A DNA stretch of 64,000 nucleotides from Pelargonium tetragonum. Taxonomy: Eukaryota; Streptophyta; Magnoliopsida; Geraniales; Geraniaceae. A program made the translations under genes and the position numbers. Below are positions 12,743 to 23,359 of this stretch, piece by piece (within the stretch, counting starts at the first letter, position 1; each line of letters opens with the position of its first letter). Under the pieces are notes generated by a model. The model saw only the letters and a program-made list of their open reading frames with translations. It did not search any database and was not told where the DNA came from. The stretch lies in the NCBI GenBank assembly GCA_036897445.1, contig JAYMTL010000022.1, positions 111,231 to 175,230 on the forward strand. Direction: 5' to 3'.

Positions 12743-13067
12743 AAGAGGGTCCCTGAGATAGAAAGACCCTTTTTAGTTTAGAACTATAATATAAGAATTT
12801 GTTTTGCAATAGTAAAAGAGTAAAGTAGATTCAAAAGTTTGTCTTTTCCCCACGTCTCATCGGGTTTTAGACGAGGAATTTAGTAAAGAAATTTGAAAGA
12901 GGAAAAGTAGATAGGTTTAGGGTTAATAAGCTGATAGGTAGGAAGGGTCTAGACGTCTAGTTCAGGGGGTTGGGTTATTGGGTATGCATAAGTAAAGGTA
13001 TAGATCCGAAGAAGGTTATTCAAAGTCTGTGAAATGAAATAGGTAAGAACAGGACTTCGTGGGCAGG

Positions 13068-13104
13068 TAAACAAGGCTGGCAAGTTCCTATAAACTGAAG
13101 GAGA
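13068..13104 (+). repeat. Dispersed diverged direct repeat B, copy 1
   Basis: This 37-base segment aligns without gaps to 21057-21093 with only a few differences, all in the central and right parts. It shares TAAACAAGG, TTGGCAAGT-like and CCTATAAACTGA words. It lies 416 bases after repeat A copy 1; the partner lies 478 bases after repeat A copy 2, so both belong to one duplicated unit. Confidence 0.8.
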
Positions 13105-13959
13105 TCTTATTGGAATAGCACTGGTTTAAAGTCTAAATCCAGGCTTTTTGTAGCTGCAGAAGTCAATGGATTATAAGGAAAGACAGTTTTGAAGGTTTAG
13201 AAGCAGGATCAGTAGAACCCGTATATGCAGTACCTAGGCTGTTAAGGGATTTAGTGTATAAGGTAAGTGGTAGGAGTAGTCTACTAATTGGGATATCGAG
13301 ATAGAGCTTGTAGCTAGCCCGTTAGTTTAGGGGGTAGAGTAGGTATCAGACTATAGAGGTAGTTGTTTCAGTTCAGTATAGGTTAGCACCAGATAGTAAA
13401 TAGTAAGAGTTTAGTTAGTATCCTCCAGCCGGCTGTCTTTGTCGATAGTGAGCCTAAGGCTTTATCGATAAAGGAGTACTTCCCAATAGAGACTAAAGAT
13501 GTTCCTATAGGAGGGAGGGAAGGTTTAGACCCGCATTCTCTCTTAGAAGTTCCCGTCATTTCATGGTTTTTAGGTTACACTGACTTTTTGGTCTTTTTTG
13601 AGTAAGGGCTTCGCACCTCTTATGATCTAGCTAAGAAAGATTGAATCCATTCTATAAAGAAAGAGAAAGTAAGCAATTCGAAAATAGTAAAATCAATTTG
13701 ATGCTAATATGGTTGAATGGGGAAAGTGAATTGGTACCTAAATGAAATTCTAGTTATAGAAAAGAAATTTGGTATAATTCTATTGAATCTGCGTTCCCAG
13801 TTTGATTTAGCTTTGGTAGATAAGGAGCTCCTTGGGTTAGCCGGGTTTCCTCTTATTGGGCACTCTTTTTTAGGTTAGCTGGTTTAACGAAGGGCAAGGA
13901 AAGAGAGTACGAGGTTCTTGGTAAGTGAGTGAAAAAGAGAAAATTTGAAACTAAAAGGA

Positions 13960-14910
13960 GTCAACCTTCTTAGCTTAGAACCTATACTTTTGACACCCGA
14001 ACTCTATTAATATTAACCTAACCCCAGGAAGCCTATCTACATACCTTAGCTTTCAATTTAGACTTCTCTTACCGCAAGAAAGCTATATCTATTACTCCCT
14101 AAAAACCTGTCTCGTGAATCAGTAATCTTGAAAAGAATACCTGGCTGACAGCAGGAAAAGCCAAACTTCCTACTTTTGAATCTACTTCATCTTGTGAACC
14201 CCGTATTCTTATAAACGCTAAAGTTAAACCTCCAAAAAGTTTAGGAGTACTAGATTATACTTCGAAGTAAAAGACTCTCAGAAACACTATAATATTATAT
14301 ATATAAAATACCTAAGAAAGTTCTATTTCATACTCGAGACCTAGAAAACCAGAAGGCAGATCAAATCGGATAATGCCAAGCTTTATACCTAGATTCGCTT
14401 TTATCACGTTTCGATTTAAGTGAGGGGTGGGGCTATTCGAACTACTTACCAACCAATTTTGACTATCTCTTTAAACTCTCTCTAACTCCCTTTTTAGTCA
14501 AGCACTATAGACTGGTTACCCTAATAAGAAGAGTACTGTATAGGTCTAGCCCTTAATCTTCTAAAGTTCCCTCTATTGCTTCTACCCACCTTATATACTA
14601 CTCCTAAGCCTAGTACAAAGAATAAAACAAAAGAACAAGTTGTTGTGCTTTTGTACTATCAATAAAAGATTCTTACACTATAGCAACCTCCTGGACTCCG
14701 TGCCAGTCGGTAAGGTTGACTCTATCATAAGCTCCCCAGGAACTACCCCCTAATACCAGCTCATAACACAACGAGGAATCTCCCTTAACCTATAATATAA
14801 AGCAAAGGCCTACTATTTAAGCGAACCCACTACTAGACCGGGTCCTATATTTTTGAGAAGAGTTCCTATCACAAGGGGATTTGAAAGTATATCTATCAAA
14901 TACTTTTAAG
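13960..14910. other. C-skewed block, no supportable gene
   Basis: Immediately after the G-skewed block the plus strand becomes C-rich over G (about 15 C to 6 G in the 60 bases from 14,041). No open frame of note. The abrupt reversal near 13,950 suggests a junction between two elements in opposite orientation, or an inversion end. Confidence 0.4.
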
Positions 14911-17900
14911 GTTAGCTGAAATGCGGGCTTCCTTATACGTTGCCAATCTTAGTAATATCGGGGCTTTTGCTTTGTCATATTTATTAGGGCTATCCTCGCT
15001 TCTATTTCGAATACTTAAAAAAAGTCTAGTTTTTCTGATAAGTTTAGCCTTTTGTATAAATAAAAAAGAGCGTACAAAATTTCCTCTATATTTATATCTT
15101 GACTGGGAGTCATTTTATTCTTGTTTTGAAGTACACAAGACTTTAGATCGTAGGGTATAAAAAGCTTTTACTTAAATGAATATATGGGTTTTATTTTAAG
15201 TTAAGTGTCTTTAGAAGATAGTTCTTTTGTCACTCCCCAGGACATATAGTTTGAATCTTTACCAAGATGTTGGCTTAGTTAGAGATTTAGACTTTATTAT
15301 TTACTATAGAGACCCTTAACTCTTGTTTTGAATTTGAAGTTAGTATGAAATGAAATTACTCTAAAAAAAATTTTAAGGTGGTTAAGGAATCGGGAGAAGT
15401 TTAGTAAAACTTTTTATTTAGAGTCAACCCTCTCATAATTAGATACAAAAAGCGAGTTTAATAGACCCAGGCTTCCAATTATTCTTCAAAAGTTTTAGTA
15501 GTTTGACTTAGGTCAATTTTCTTTTTCGCAAGAGTTACTTGACTAAACGTAATTTTAACCTCTTGCGGCGGGCATATAAAAAGTTTATGAATTCTATATT
15601 TTCTATTCCAGGTAGTTAATAATACCATAGGGGCTGGCTAGAAGAGTAAGAAAATACAGTAACACTCCACTCCAGTCTACGAGAAGGGGTATAGTTATGG
15701 AAGAAAGGTAGGATACCGATTAAGGAAGTCGCTTTTAAAAGGTTAGTTATTCAGATTAAGAGACGCAGGTTACGGATCTTATAGGTATAGCTCTAGGTAT
15801 TAATACAGATAAGATAAAGTCGCTCCTAAGAGAAGTATAAAATACAGAGTAGTCTTACAAAGACTAAGACAAAAGCTCCAGGAAATCCTAACAAGAAGAA
15901 GAAGAAACTAGCTACAGCTCCGGGTATATAAGACCCAAAAGCCAGGTATACTTTGATTTAGTTGAGATATTAATCTGCCTTTCTAAAAAGTCTTTTCAAA
16001 TAATAAAGAGTGCTTCTTTTTAACTAATCTGTACAAGTAAATGCTAATGAGAAACTGGAATCTATAACCAGAGTAGAAGGAATAAAAAATCAAACCCTAG
16101 TACTAGTAAATAGTAACTCTAGAAGCCTTGTACCATGCCCCGCCCTTACTCTAGTAACTTAAAAGGGCTTCTCTTTTAGAGTTTGGGCAATCTAGTAATC
16201 CTGCTTCCCTGGAACGTGGATGGGAAAAGGCCCGCTCTTTACACTTTTTGGAATTTTCTTTTTTTTATCTATACTTTAGTAAGTATATATCTGATTTTCT
16301 ATTAATAAAACCCCCTCTTTCAGGTTCCTAAACTATAGATATTTCTACGACCAAAACCCAAGTATGTCTTGTAAGGGGTTTAGAATTCGAACCAAAGGTT
16401 TTAGGTCAAAAGGACTTTTTACTATAGCATAGACAGGACCCGGGGCAGTTGATAACCACTGTAATGTAAGCTGTGCTTTACAAGCTTTCCGAGAAAATTT
16501 GTTTCTCAGTGCTAATACCTTTTATTTGCGGACAACAATCAAAAAAATCTCGCATCAAATTGAACTTTTTATGAAAAAAATGTAATAACTAACTTGTTTA
16601 AAAAGAGTCTTTTTATTAGTACCGTAAGTACTAGTTGAAAGAAACGAAGTTTCCCTAAGTACCTGTCTTTATGAAAAAGTTCTTTTGTTTTTATTGAGTT
16701 TTTACTAAATTATAAGGACTAAAGCCTGTTTCGCGGATTTCTAGAAGCAGAAACTAAAGGAATAAGACCCTTTTTTTATGTTATATGCGGGCAACCCTTA
16801 GACTGATTACTATGTACCGATTTTACTCACGAACACACATACTAAGAGAAAGCCCTTATTTACAATACCTTCCTTTATATCTCGGCGAGGGGCCCTTATA
16901 TTTTCTCTAAGTTTCGGGGTTCTATTTACTTATCAAATTTTATATAAATGAAAGTATCAGCAGCTTTAAAGCAGAAAGCATTGTTGAAAAACCTCTACCA
17001 GCACTACTAAACCTTCCCTTACGGGCCTTGTGATTTGCACCGAAAAGTTTTCTCGCTTATGACTGCAGATGGATGAAGGACCCTTTATCTGCTTAAAGGG
17101 ACATGCCGCATCTTTGAACTTGCATACTATACTTTTATCTGTTATGTAACTTATGCCTCACTTCCAGGGTTTCCTACTCATTCTATAGTGTATTGAAATA
17201 GGGCTTAAGTAAAGGTATTCTATTTAGTATCCTAAGTTAGGTGCTGCAATAAGTACTTTATAATGACTCAATCTATGACCACACTCTTGTTTTGTTAGGG
17301 AACCCAGAGATTCTAATCTTTCAATAGAATACCCAGACTCGAAAAACCCCGAGCGGATTTCAAAGTAATACGTAGCGCAAAAAACTAGATTTTAGCAATT
17401 AAATTTCTTTATGGCTTTGTGGCTTATACTAAGACTAAGGGACCCCTTTAACAAAAAAAGAGATGAAGAGAAACCAAGAGCCTTTACCTAAAGAGCCCTT
17501 TTGAATTAGAAATTCCAAGAAGATGCTAAAGCAAACTGTATATATCCACCACTGAAAGAGTCAATCTCCCGAACATAAAAAGTATAACCAGCAGGGACTC
17601 TTTAACTAACTAAAATTATATGATCTGATCAAGTATTCTCTAAAGCAAGCTCAAAGGCCTCTTGTTAATGCAACTATATAAGTTCATGAATTTTTCTTTT
17701 CTTAAATTAAGTATGGCGTATTCCACCCCTTTCTGTTTTCTTTTTTTTATAGGGATACCCGTATTACCGAGAATCAAAAGTACAAAACTTTCCCTTTTTA
17801 ATTAATAAGGCATCCGCTACTGGGAATACACCCAAAAAGAAATTTTAGAAAACCTCTTGCTCTTAAATCCCTGCTAATTCGGTGTTTAGAGTTTAAGTAG

Positions 17901-18740
17901 GCTTAAAGGAGACCCGTTCCTTTGATAAAACAGAATAGTCAAGACTAGGCACTTTGTAAAGCAGTCTGGAACCCGGGGTTCTTAAAATTCTATAGGCTTT
18001 TTCTTTACTTCTTTCTTTTTCTAAGACTCCTAACTATAATATACTAAAATTTCTTACTATCGATATAGTAAGACTCTATATACCTTTATTTAGATAAAAG
18101 GAACAAGACTAATGAAATAAGAAAAAGCAGGAGGAAACAAGGGCTACAGAAAACCAAAAAGAAAAGGAGCAAGTAAAGAAGCTTATTAAAAAAGAGTCTT
18201 CTTACTTGCTCAGAATAGGAGCATCTATCTTTTCTGTTATCTCTTTAATTAAAGCGGAATTGACCCGATAATTCAAATAAAAATTCAGGGGCAACAAAAC
18301 TATATAATTTATAAAAATACCAGAACAAAGAGGCCTTTTACGTGTGCTAAAAAAAGGAATTAGCGTATCCATTAATTTGGGTAGGGGGGTATCCAAAAGG
18401 ACTTTTAACATAAGGTTTCCTACGTTTTAAGATTCACCCTGATCAAACAAAAGGGGACTTAGATCACATTTGCTAACACTTCATTTGGTTTAATCAGTAT
18501 TCCCCTTATATGTACTTTACTGTCTTTACTAAAGTCTATTCTATAGGTATAATTAATATAAAAGGAAGGGCTCCTAGTAAGAGGTCTTTTGCGCCTTTTG
18601 TAGCGAGTGTCTTCTAGTGTTCCTGTCTTAGGAGTCCCCGTTGTTCTAAGAATATACGCAAGATTTTTTAAGGAGATCCTTTTGGGAAATCCTTAATTGA
18701 TGATAGGGAGTTGAACTTCTGGATCCCCCCCGGCTTAGGT
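14911..18740. other. Gene-less sequence, weak or mixed skew
   Basis: Short frames at 14,921-15,160 (plus) and 18,202-18,411 (minus) are hydrophobic or low-complexity and not recognisable. At about 16,383-16,430 the minus strand has a T-arm-like GGTTCGAATT with some resemblance to the 3' half of a tRNA, too weak to name. A long A/T-rich run with pyrimidine tracts occupies 16,255-16,320. Confidence 0.45.
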
Positions 18741-19760
18741 ACTCTGTCTTTTCACCTGTCTTAATAGCTCAGTTAGGATTGGCCCTTCTTTTTGGAGTAT
18801 TGAGGAATAGAAAGAAGTAAGTAAATAAAAGGGGAAGGGTTCGGAGTGTCTCTTTATTGCTTACTTATTCTGAGAAAGCTCTTGGAATTTCGGATAATAT
18901 AGAAGATGAATAACTAAAATCTGTTTAGTAAAGCTCTTTTTTAGGGCTCACGGACTCTCTCACAATAACCTATCTTTCATTTTTCAAAAGGATAGGAATA
19001 GGAATAGGAGAACTCCAGAGCTATATTGAGGCAGTGAAGAAGTCCCTTTTTAAAGTCTGTTTTCTTCTTTATTCTGGTCCGGTTAAAAAAAGTAGCACTT
19101 CTAAGAGAGGTATAGCTTTTCGGACTTATAAGTTATAGGTATTATGAACCAAGGTACAGGAGTCAGTAAGCAGTTTCCGGGCAAAAGTATAGAACGCCGG
19201 AATACTTGGGTTTCTATAGGAGGTGGGTAGGCTCTAATAAGAGTAGAGTTTCTTCAATTCACAAATGTATCAAAAGGGTACTCCGAGCCAGACTGTAAAG
19301 AGTAGAAAAGGTTGCAACAATAGAATATAAATAGGGGATAAAAAAGAGTAGGTTACGAAGAGTTCTATTGGAACCGGGTAACGCGAGTGAGTGATGGACT
19401 CTAATAAAGCTCAAGGTATAATAGAATTGAAAGTCAAAGGAGGTTTTCTTACGAATCTGATAAGTACGAGTCTTCTAATTTGTAACAAGTCTCGTGGGCA
19501 GTCTGGAAAAACCCAGGGAATCCGGATTCTAGGGGTCCGATATACCCTTAAAGTTTCTAGTAACCAAACCTTTTAAGATCTTAGCTCTCTTTAGTTTTGA
19601 AGTTTTTCTTGAAATTTCTTTTCTTAATTTAAACCCGGCTGTGTTCCATAAATTTCAGTTGGGTAGGTTTCCAGTTTCTGATTCGGGGAGTTTCCTAACT
19701 ATAGATAAAACAGGGTCTTCTTTTCTCCTTTTTATTTTACTTAGTTGGATAGATTTCAAA

Positions 19761-19784
19761 GGGTTCCTATAAACCAGGTTGGCT
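19761..19784 (+). repeat. Fragment of dispersed repeat B, copy 3
   Basis: GGGTTCCTATAAACCAGGTT followed by GGCT closely matches the sequence ending in CAAGGTTGGC at about 21,049-21,070. This adds a third, shorter member of the family inside the same G-skewed block. Confidence 0.55.
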
Positions 19785-20578
19785 CAAAACTCTCCTTATA
19801 AAGTAAAGAATCGCTATGGATCTTTTAGGAGATTTTTTTTGTTATTGGAAGAGATAGGTCTAAGGTAAACTCTGCATCCGGGCTTTCTAGCCGTTGAACG
19901 AAGGAAATTTGAACCTGGGGAATCCCTGAGTAAGGAGCAGTTTCATAAAGAATAAGAAAAGCGTTAGGCTTTGTTTGCGAGGTGGGTTCACTTGTGTTTG
20001 AGTAAGGGGCCGCTCGGAGCTTTTCAGTTCTAGAGATTGAGGGGTCCTTATGAATTAGAAATTGAAAGTTTCTCTTATTTTATTCTGAGTTTAGGGATCC
20101 TTCTAAGCCTGTTTTGTTTCTTTGGTATCTCAGGGCTAAGTAAATAAAGAAAAGAAGATTCAAGCCCGGGTTACAGGATTTCCTTTGTCGTTAAAGTCTT
20201 TAGGATATTTCCATTATATTCAATTCTATTTCTATTTGAATTTGAGAGCGAGCCATAAAGGAAGTTCTAGTAAATCTGATTAAGAGCTTCCTAAATAGTA
20301 CTAAGAGAACGGAAGAGTTTCCCTTTCAAATTGTTATGTAAGAGATTCATACAAGGAGCTTTGTCGTAGAAAGTCGATAAGATTAAGATACAGAAGTGAA
20401 GTTTCAAGGCTAAAGTAAAGAAAGTGTCTCTAGCCGAGCTTATTAAAAGAAGGATGCAGGAGTTTATGGCTATCTTGTAAGCTTCTCTAAGTTAGTAACA
20501 AGGAAAGATTAGGGTAAGTAATTGAGCAGTATAGGAGGGGATTTCTAAAGGGGATCGAGAGTAAAATATAGGTAACAA

Positions 20579-20665
20579 TCTCAAACTCAAAGTGTTGACA
20601 GGTTATAAGTTTAGTAGAATTTAGTACAAAAGAAGTATTGGCAAGGTAAGCAGAGTCATATGCAG
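20579..20665 (+). repeat. Dispersed diverged direct repeat A, copy 2
   Basis: Partner of 12652-12742. It shares the 19-base and 22-base exact runs in the same order but lacks the TA-repeat insertion of copy 1. The differences elsewhere are single-base changes and small indels, as expected of an old duplication. Confidence 0.85.
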
Positions 20666-21056
20666 CTATAGTTTTTAGGTTTCCGATTTCTTAGTATAAA
20701 GTAGAAATGTATCAGTTCTTAGAGTGTTTTCCAAAAGGTTGTACTAAAAAGAGTGATAGCAATACAGATACAGAGTAGTCTAGATCTAAAGAAAGAAAGT
20801 CTACCTATTTTCTATTTTAGGAGTTCCCGGGGGTAGAGGGTTTAAGGTTGTACTAAAGTGATACAGGAAAATATGGTAGAGGTCTAGTACTCAGTTTTCC
20901 CCTTTTCTTGTTTATTAAATTTATTGAAATTTGTTCCCAATTCTACAAGCTATGTAGTAGGAGATTTTTAGGGGTTTTCAGGAGGAGCTTTTTTACTAAT
21001 AAGTTTGGCTAGTAGGTATAGAGCTCTCCTTAGTGGGATCTAGCAAAGGGCTCCTA

Positions 21057-21093
21057 TAAACAAGGTTGGCAAGTCCCTATAAACTGAGGGGAG
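21057..21093 (+). repeat. Dispersed diverged direct repeat B, copy 2
   Basis: Ungapped partner of 13068-13104 with a few substitutions, located 478 bases after repeat A copy 2. The slightly different A-to-B spacing in the two copies (416 and 478) points to indels accumulated since duplication. Confidence 0.8.
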
Positions 21094-23227
21094 TCAAGGA
21101 ATAGGCAAATTCACTAGTGGATTTCTTTCTATTCAAGTGGGTCTAAAGAAAGAGAAAAGAAAGCAAAATGATACAAAAAAATGGATGAGAAAGAGGTCAA
21201 CTCTGGCTGAGTATCGAAACAGCAGAAATTATAGATAGAAAGTTTGGTATTCTTTTATTTCATTCGTCTTCCTTTTTCTCTAGGTTTGACTGGAACGTAG
21301 TAACGGAGGTGAAGGTTCTTTTAGAGAATACATACAGATACCCTAGTTTTTCTCATTTGCTTTTTCTTAGTTTGTAGCAAGAGTAGTCAAATTATTGTGG
21401 AACAAAGTAGAGATTTCGGAGACAGGAATAGGATTAGTGTAATCTAAACCCGGGAAATTCCTTTTCTTCAATGGATAATAGATAGCTTTTCTAGTTAAGG
21501 GCTTACTGGGAAGTCTTCTATTTGAGGAGTTGTTCTTAGTCTTAGTGAGTGTAGGATCCTTGTGCTTCTTCGATTACGGGTTCGGGATATTCAGATAGTC
21601 AAGGAGCTTTTTGAAGCGTCAGTCAGTCCAATTCTCGATAAAATAGGAAAGCTTACGAAGCAGTTTTCTTTGGTGCAGCAGTTGCTCTCTTTATTAGGGT
21701 TAGGCATTTTTCATAGGAAGGTTCTTTCTAAAGGTCTGTTTCCTAAAGAAAAGAGTAAGAAGTTAGTCTTAGTTTGCAAGGTGAGCTCCTTCGTGTTTTA
21801 GTAAATGAGAAATTCCGGACTCAAGTTCTTTAAATTGAGATGAATAAAGTATATAAAACATAAGGTAAAAACCCGGGTTTTTCCGGTAAAGCTATCGTTT
21901 CTAAGTAGGGTTGCTTTAAAGTAAGGGGGACCTGTAAGCACTATCAAATTTTCAGGAGAAGGCCTCCTTTTGTTATTTGTTAGTTTGAATAGGAGCTCGA
22001 GGTTATTAGCAGGGCAAGGGTAGCTTAGGTTCCTTTCTTCTATTCTGCCTGTTGTATTGTTTGGAGTAATAAAAAGTTTAGGAGTTTATCTTGTTTTCAA
22101 GGGAAGTCTCGGGTTTTTCCAGTTTCACTTACACGCGACTGAGTGGGATGTATCTAACTAAAGGGGTTCCTCGGCTTCCTATAAATTAGTAGAATAAAGG
22201 GCTTTTTCTTCTTGGCTTGCTTGTTCTACTAAACTAATAGGTTTTACAAATATATAGTTTTCCATAGCTTCAGGTTAAGTAAGAAAGTTCCTGTAGATTA
22301 AGTGAGAGTAAATGAGTTTGGAAGGTACAGCTATTTCATGAAACTGAAGGGAGAGTTTCCAGCAGGATTTGTGGTTGGATTTTTAATAAAAAGTACTAAG
22401 ATCTGAGGGAAAAAGTATGCGAAAGATTCAGTAGTCGATAGGCTCTAGTAGTAGAGTTCAAGAATATATAATTGGGGTATTCAGACTCGGGCTTTCGGGT
22501 TTCTGGTCAATCAGTTTTTATGCAGGAAAGTTCTAGTTGCAACTAAATAGAAATAAAAGTAAATAGGGGCGATAGGATTACTTCTCTTACCAATAGAGAC
22601 TGAAAATTTCGTATAGATAGATTCAGATTGCAAATACAAAGGATACAAGAAATCCGAGTAGTCTGTGAACAGGTAAAAACCTGGTTCATAAGGTACCAAA
22701 AGGGCATAAAAGTTGGTCTTGTTTGCTTTCATCCACAAACCCCCTTTTGCCTTTTGCTGGAAATGTTTTCTTGAAGGTAGTCGCTCTTTAGGTTTGGTTT
22801 ACGGTTCTAGATATTCGCCGGATATTCAGGTAAGTTGGGTTGGAGTAGCATATCTTTCACTAAATAATGAAGTCCTCGAATAGGAGATTCTTTTATAAAT
22901 AGACATGGAATTCCTGGGAAAAGAGGAATTTCAATAGACAGCCCCGGAATTTGACGAAAAAGAGTATAATACTAAATAAAAAGGCTCACCCCTAAAGGTA
23001 TTCCAGGCTTTTTCTTACTTTGGGTCTCCTACTTTTGATCGAATAGAAGGCCCTTCCTATAGCTCATTTTGGTTTGATGGGTTTTCCGTATATAGCAAAC
23101 GTACTTTTTTGAAATGGAAGGCCTGTCCTATAGCTAAAATTGAGTTTCTTCTTTTTTTTTTACCATAGTCCAAAATTGAACAACGAAAAAAATGAAGCAT
23201 TACCTTGGAGAAGAACTCGATTTGATA

Positions 23228-23274
23228 CTGGTTTTTCACAAAAAGTTCCATTTTATATAGCGAGGAAAGTTCAT
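23228..23274 (+). repeat. Diverged local repeat D, copy 1
   Basis: The segment CTGGTTTTTCACAAAAAGTT...TATATAGCGAGGAAAGTTCAT resembles 24119-24175 on the same strand about 0.9 kb away. Both contain an A-run, a TTCC- or CTCC-TTT step and a TATAGCGAG(A/G)AAAGTTCAT ending. A TATAGCGAG word occurs again near 24,008. A short open frame (23,140-23,358) overlaps this copy but resembles nothing known to me. Confidence 0.55.
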
Positions 23275-23359
23275 CAAGTACTTTTCTATTGTAGAGAGGC
23301 TTCAGAGAAACCGAAATTTGAGTCCAGTGTGAAAGCTTATACTTTTTCTATACTTTAGG

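Larger units (their letters stand above)
12560..13950. other. G-skewed block, probable decayed repeat copy 1
   Basis: The plus strand is strongly G-rich over C; the 60 bases from 12,961 have about 18 G and only 3 C. The block carries the left members of two diverged direct repeats whose partners lie about 7.9-8.0 kb to the right (12652-12742 and 13068-13104). The sign of the skew flips abruptly near 13,950. I infer an old, decayed mobile or duplicated element. No protein domain can be read through the stops. Confidence 0.45.
18740..22960. other. G-skewed block, probable decayed repeat copy 2
   Basis: G exceeds C on the plus strand for about 4 kb. The block contains the right members of repeats A and B, and a third fragment of B at 19761-19784. 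The frame at 21,562-21,801 (79 codons, plus) contains no motif I recognise. Shared repeats and shared skew sign with 12.56-13.95 kb indicate two copies of one family in the same orientation, heavily mutated. Confidence 0.45.

Noticed and set aside
18680-18785. TAATAGCTCAGTTAGGATT (tRNA D-arm-like) near 18,760 with GAGTTGAACTTCTGGATCCCC near 18,710
   Set aside because: The two tRNA-like words are in opposite orientations and cannot belong to one tRNA.
21562-21801. 79-codon frame within the G-skewed block
   Set aside because: No known domain; TTG start; length is within chance.
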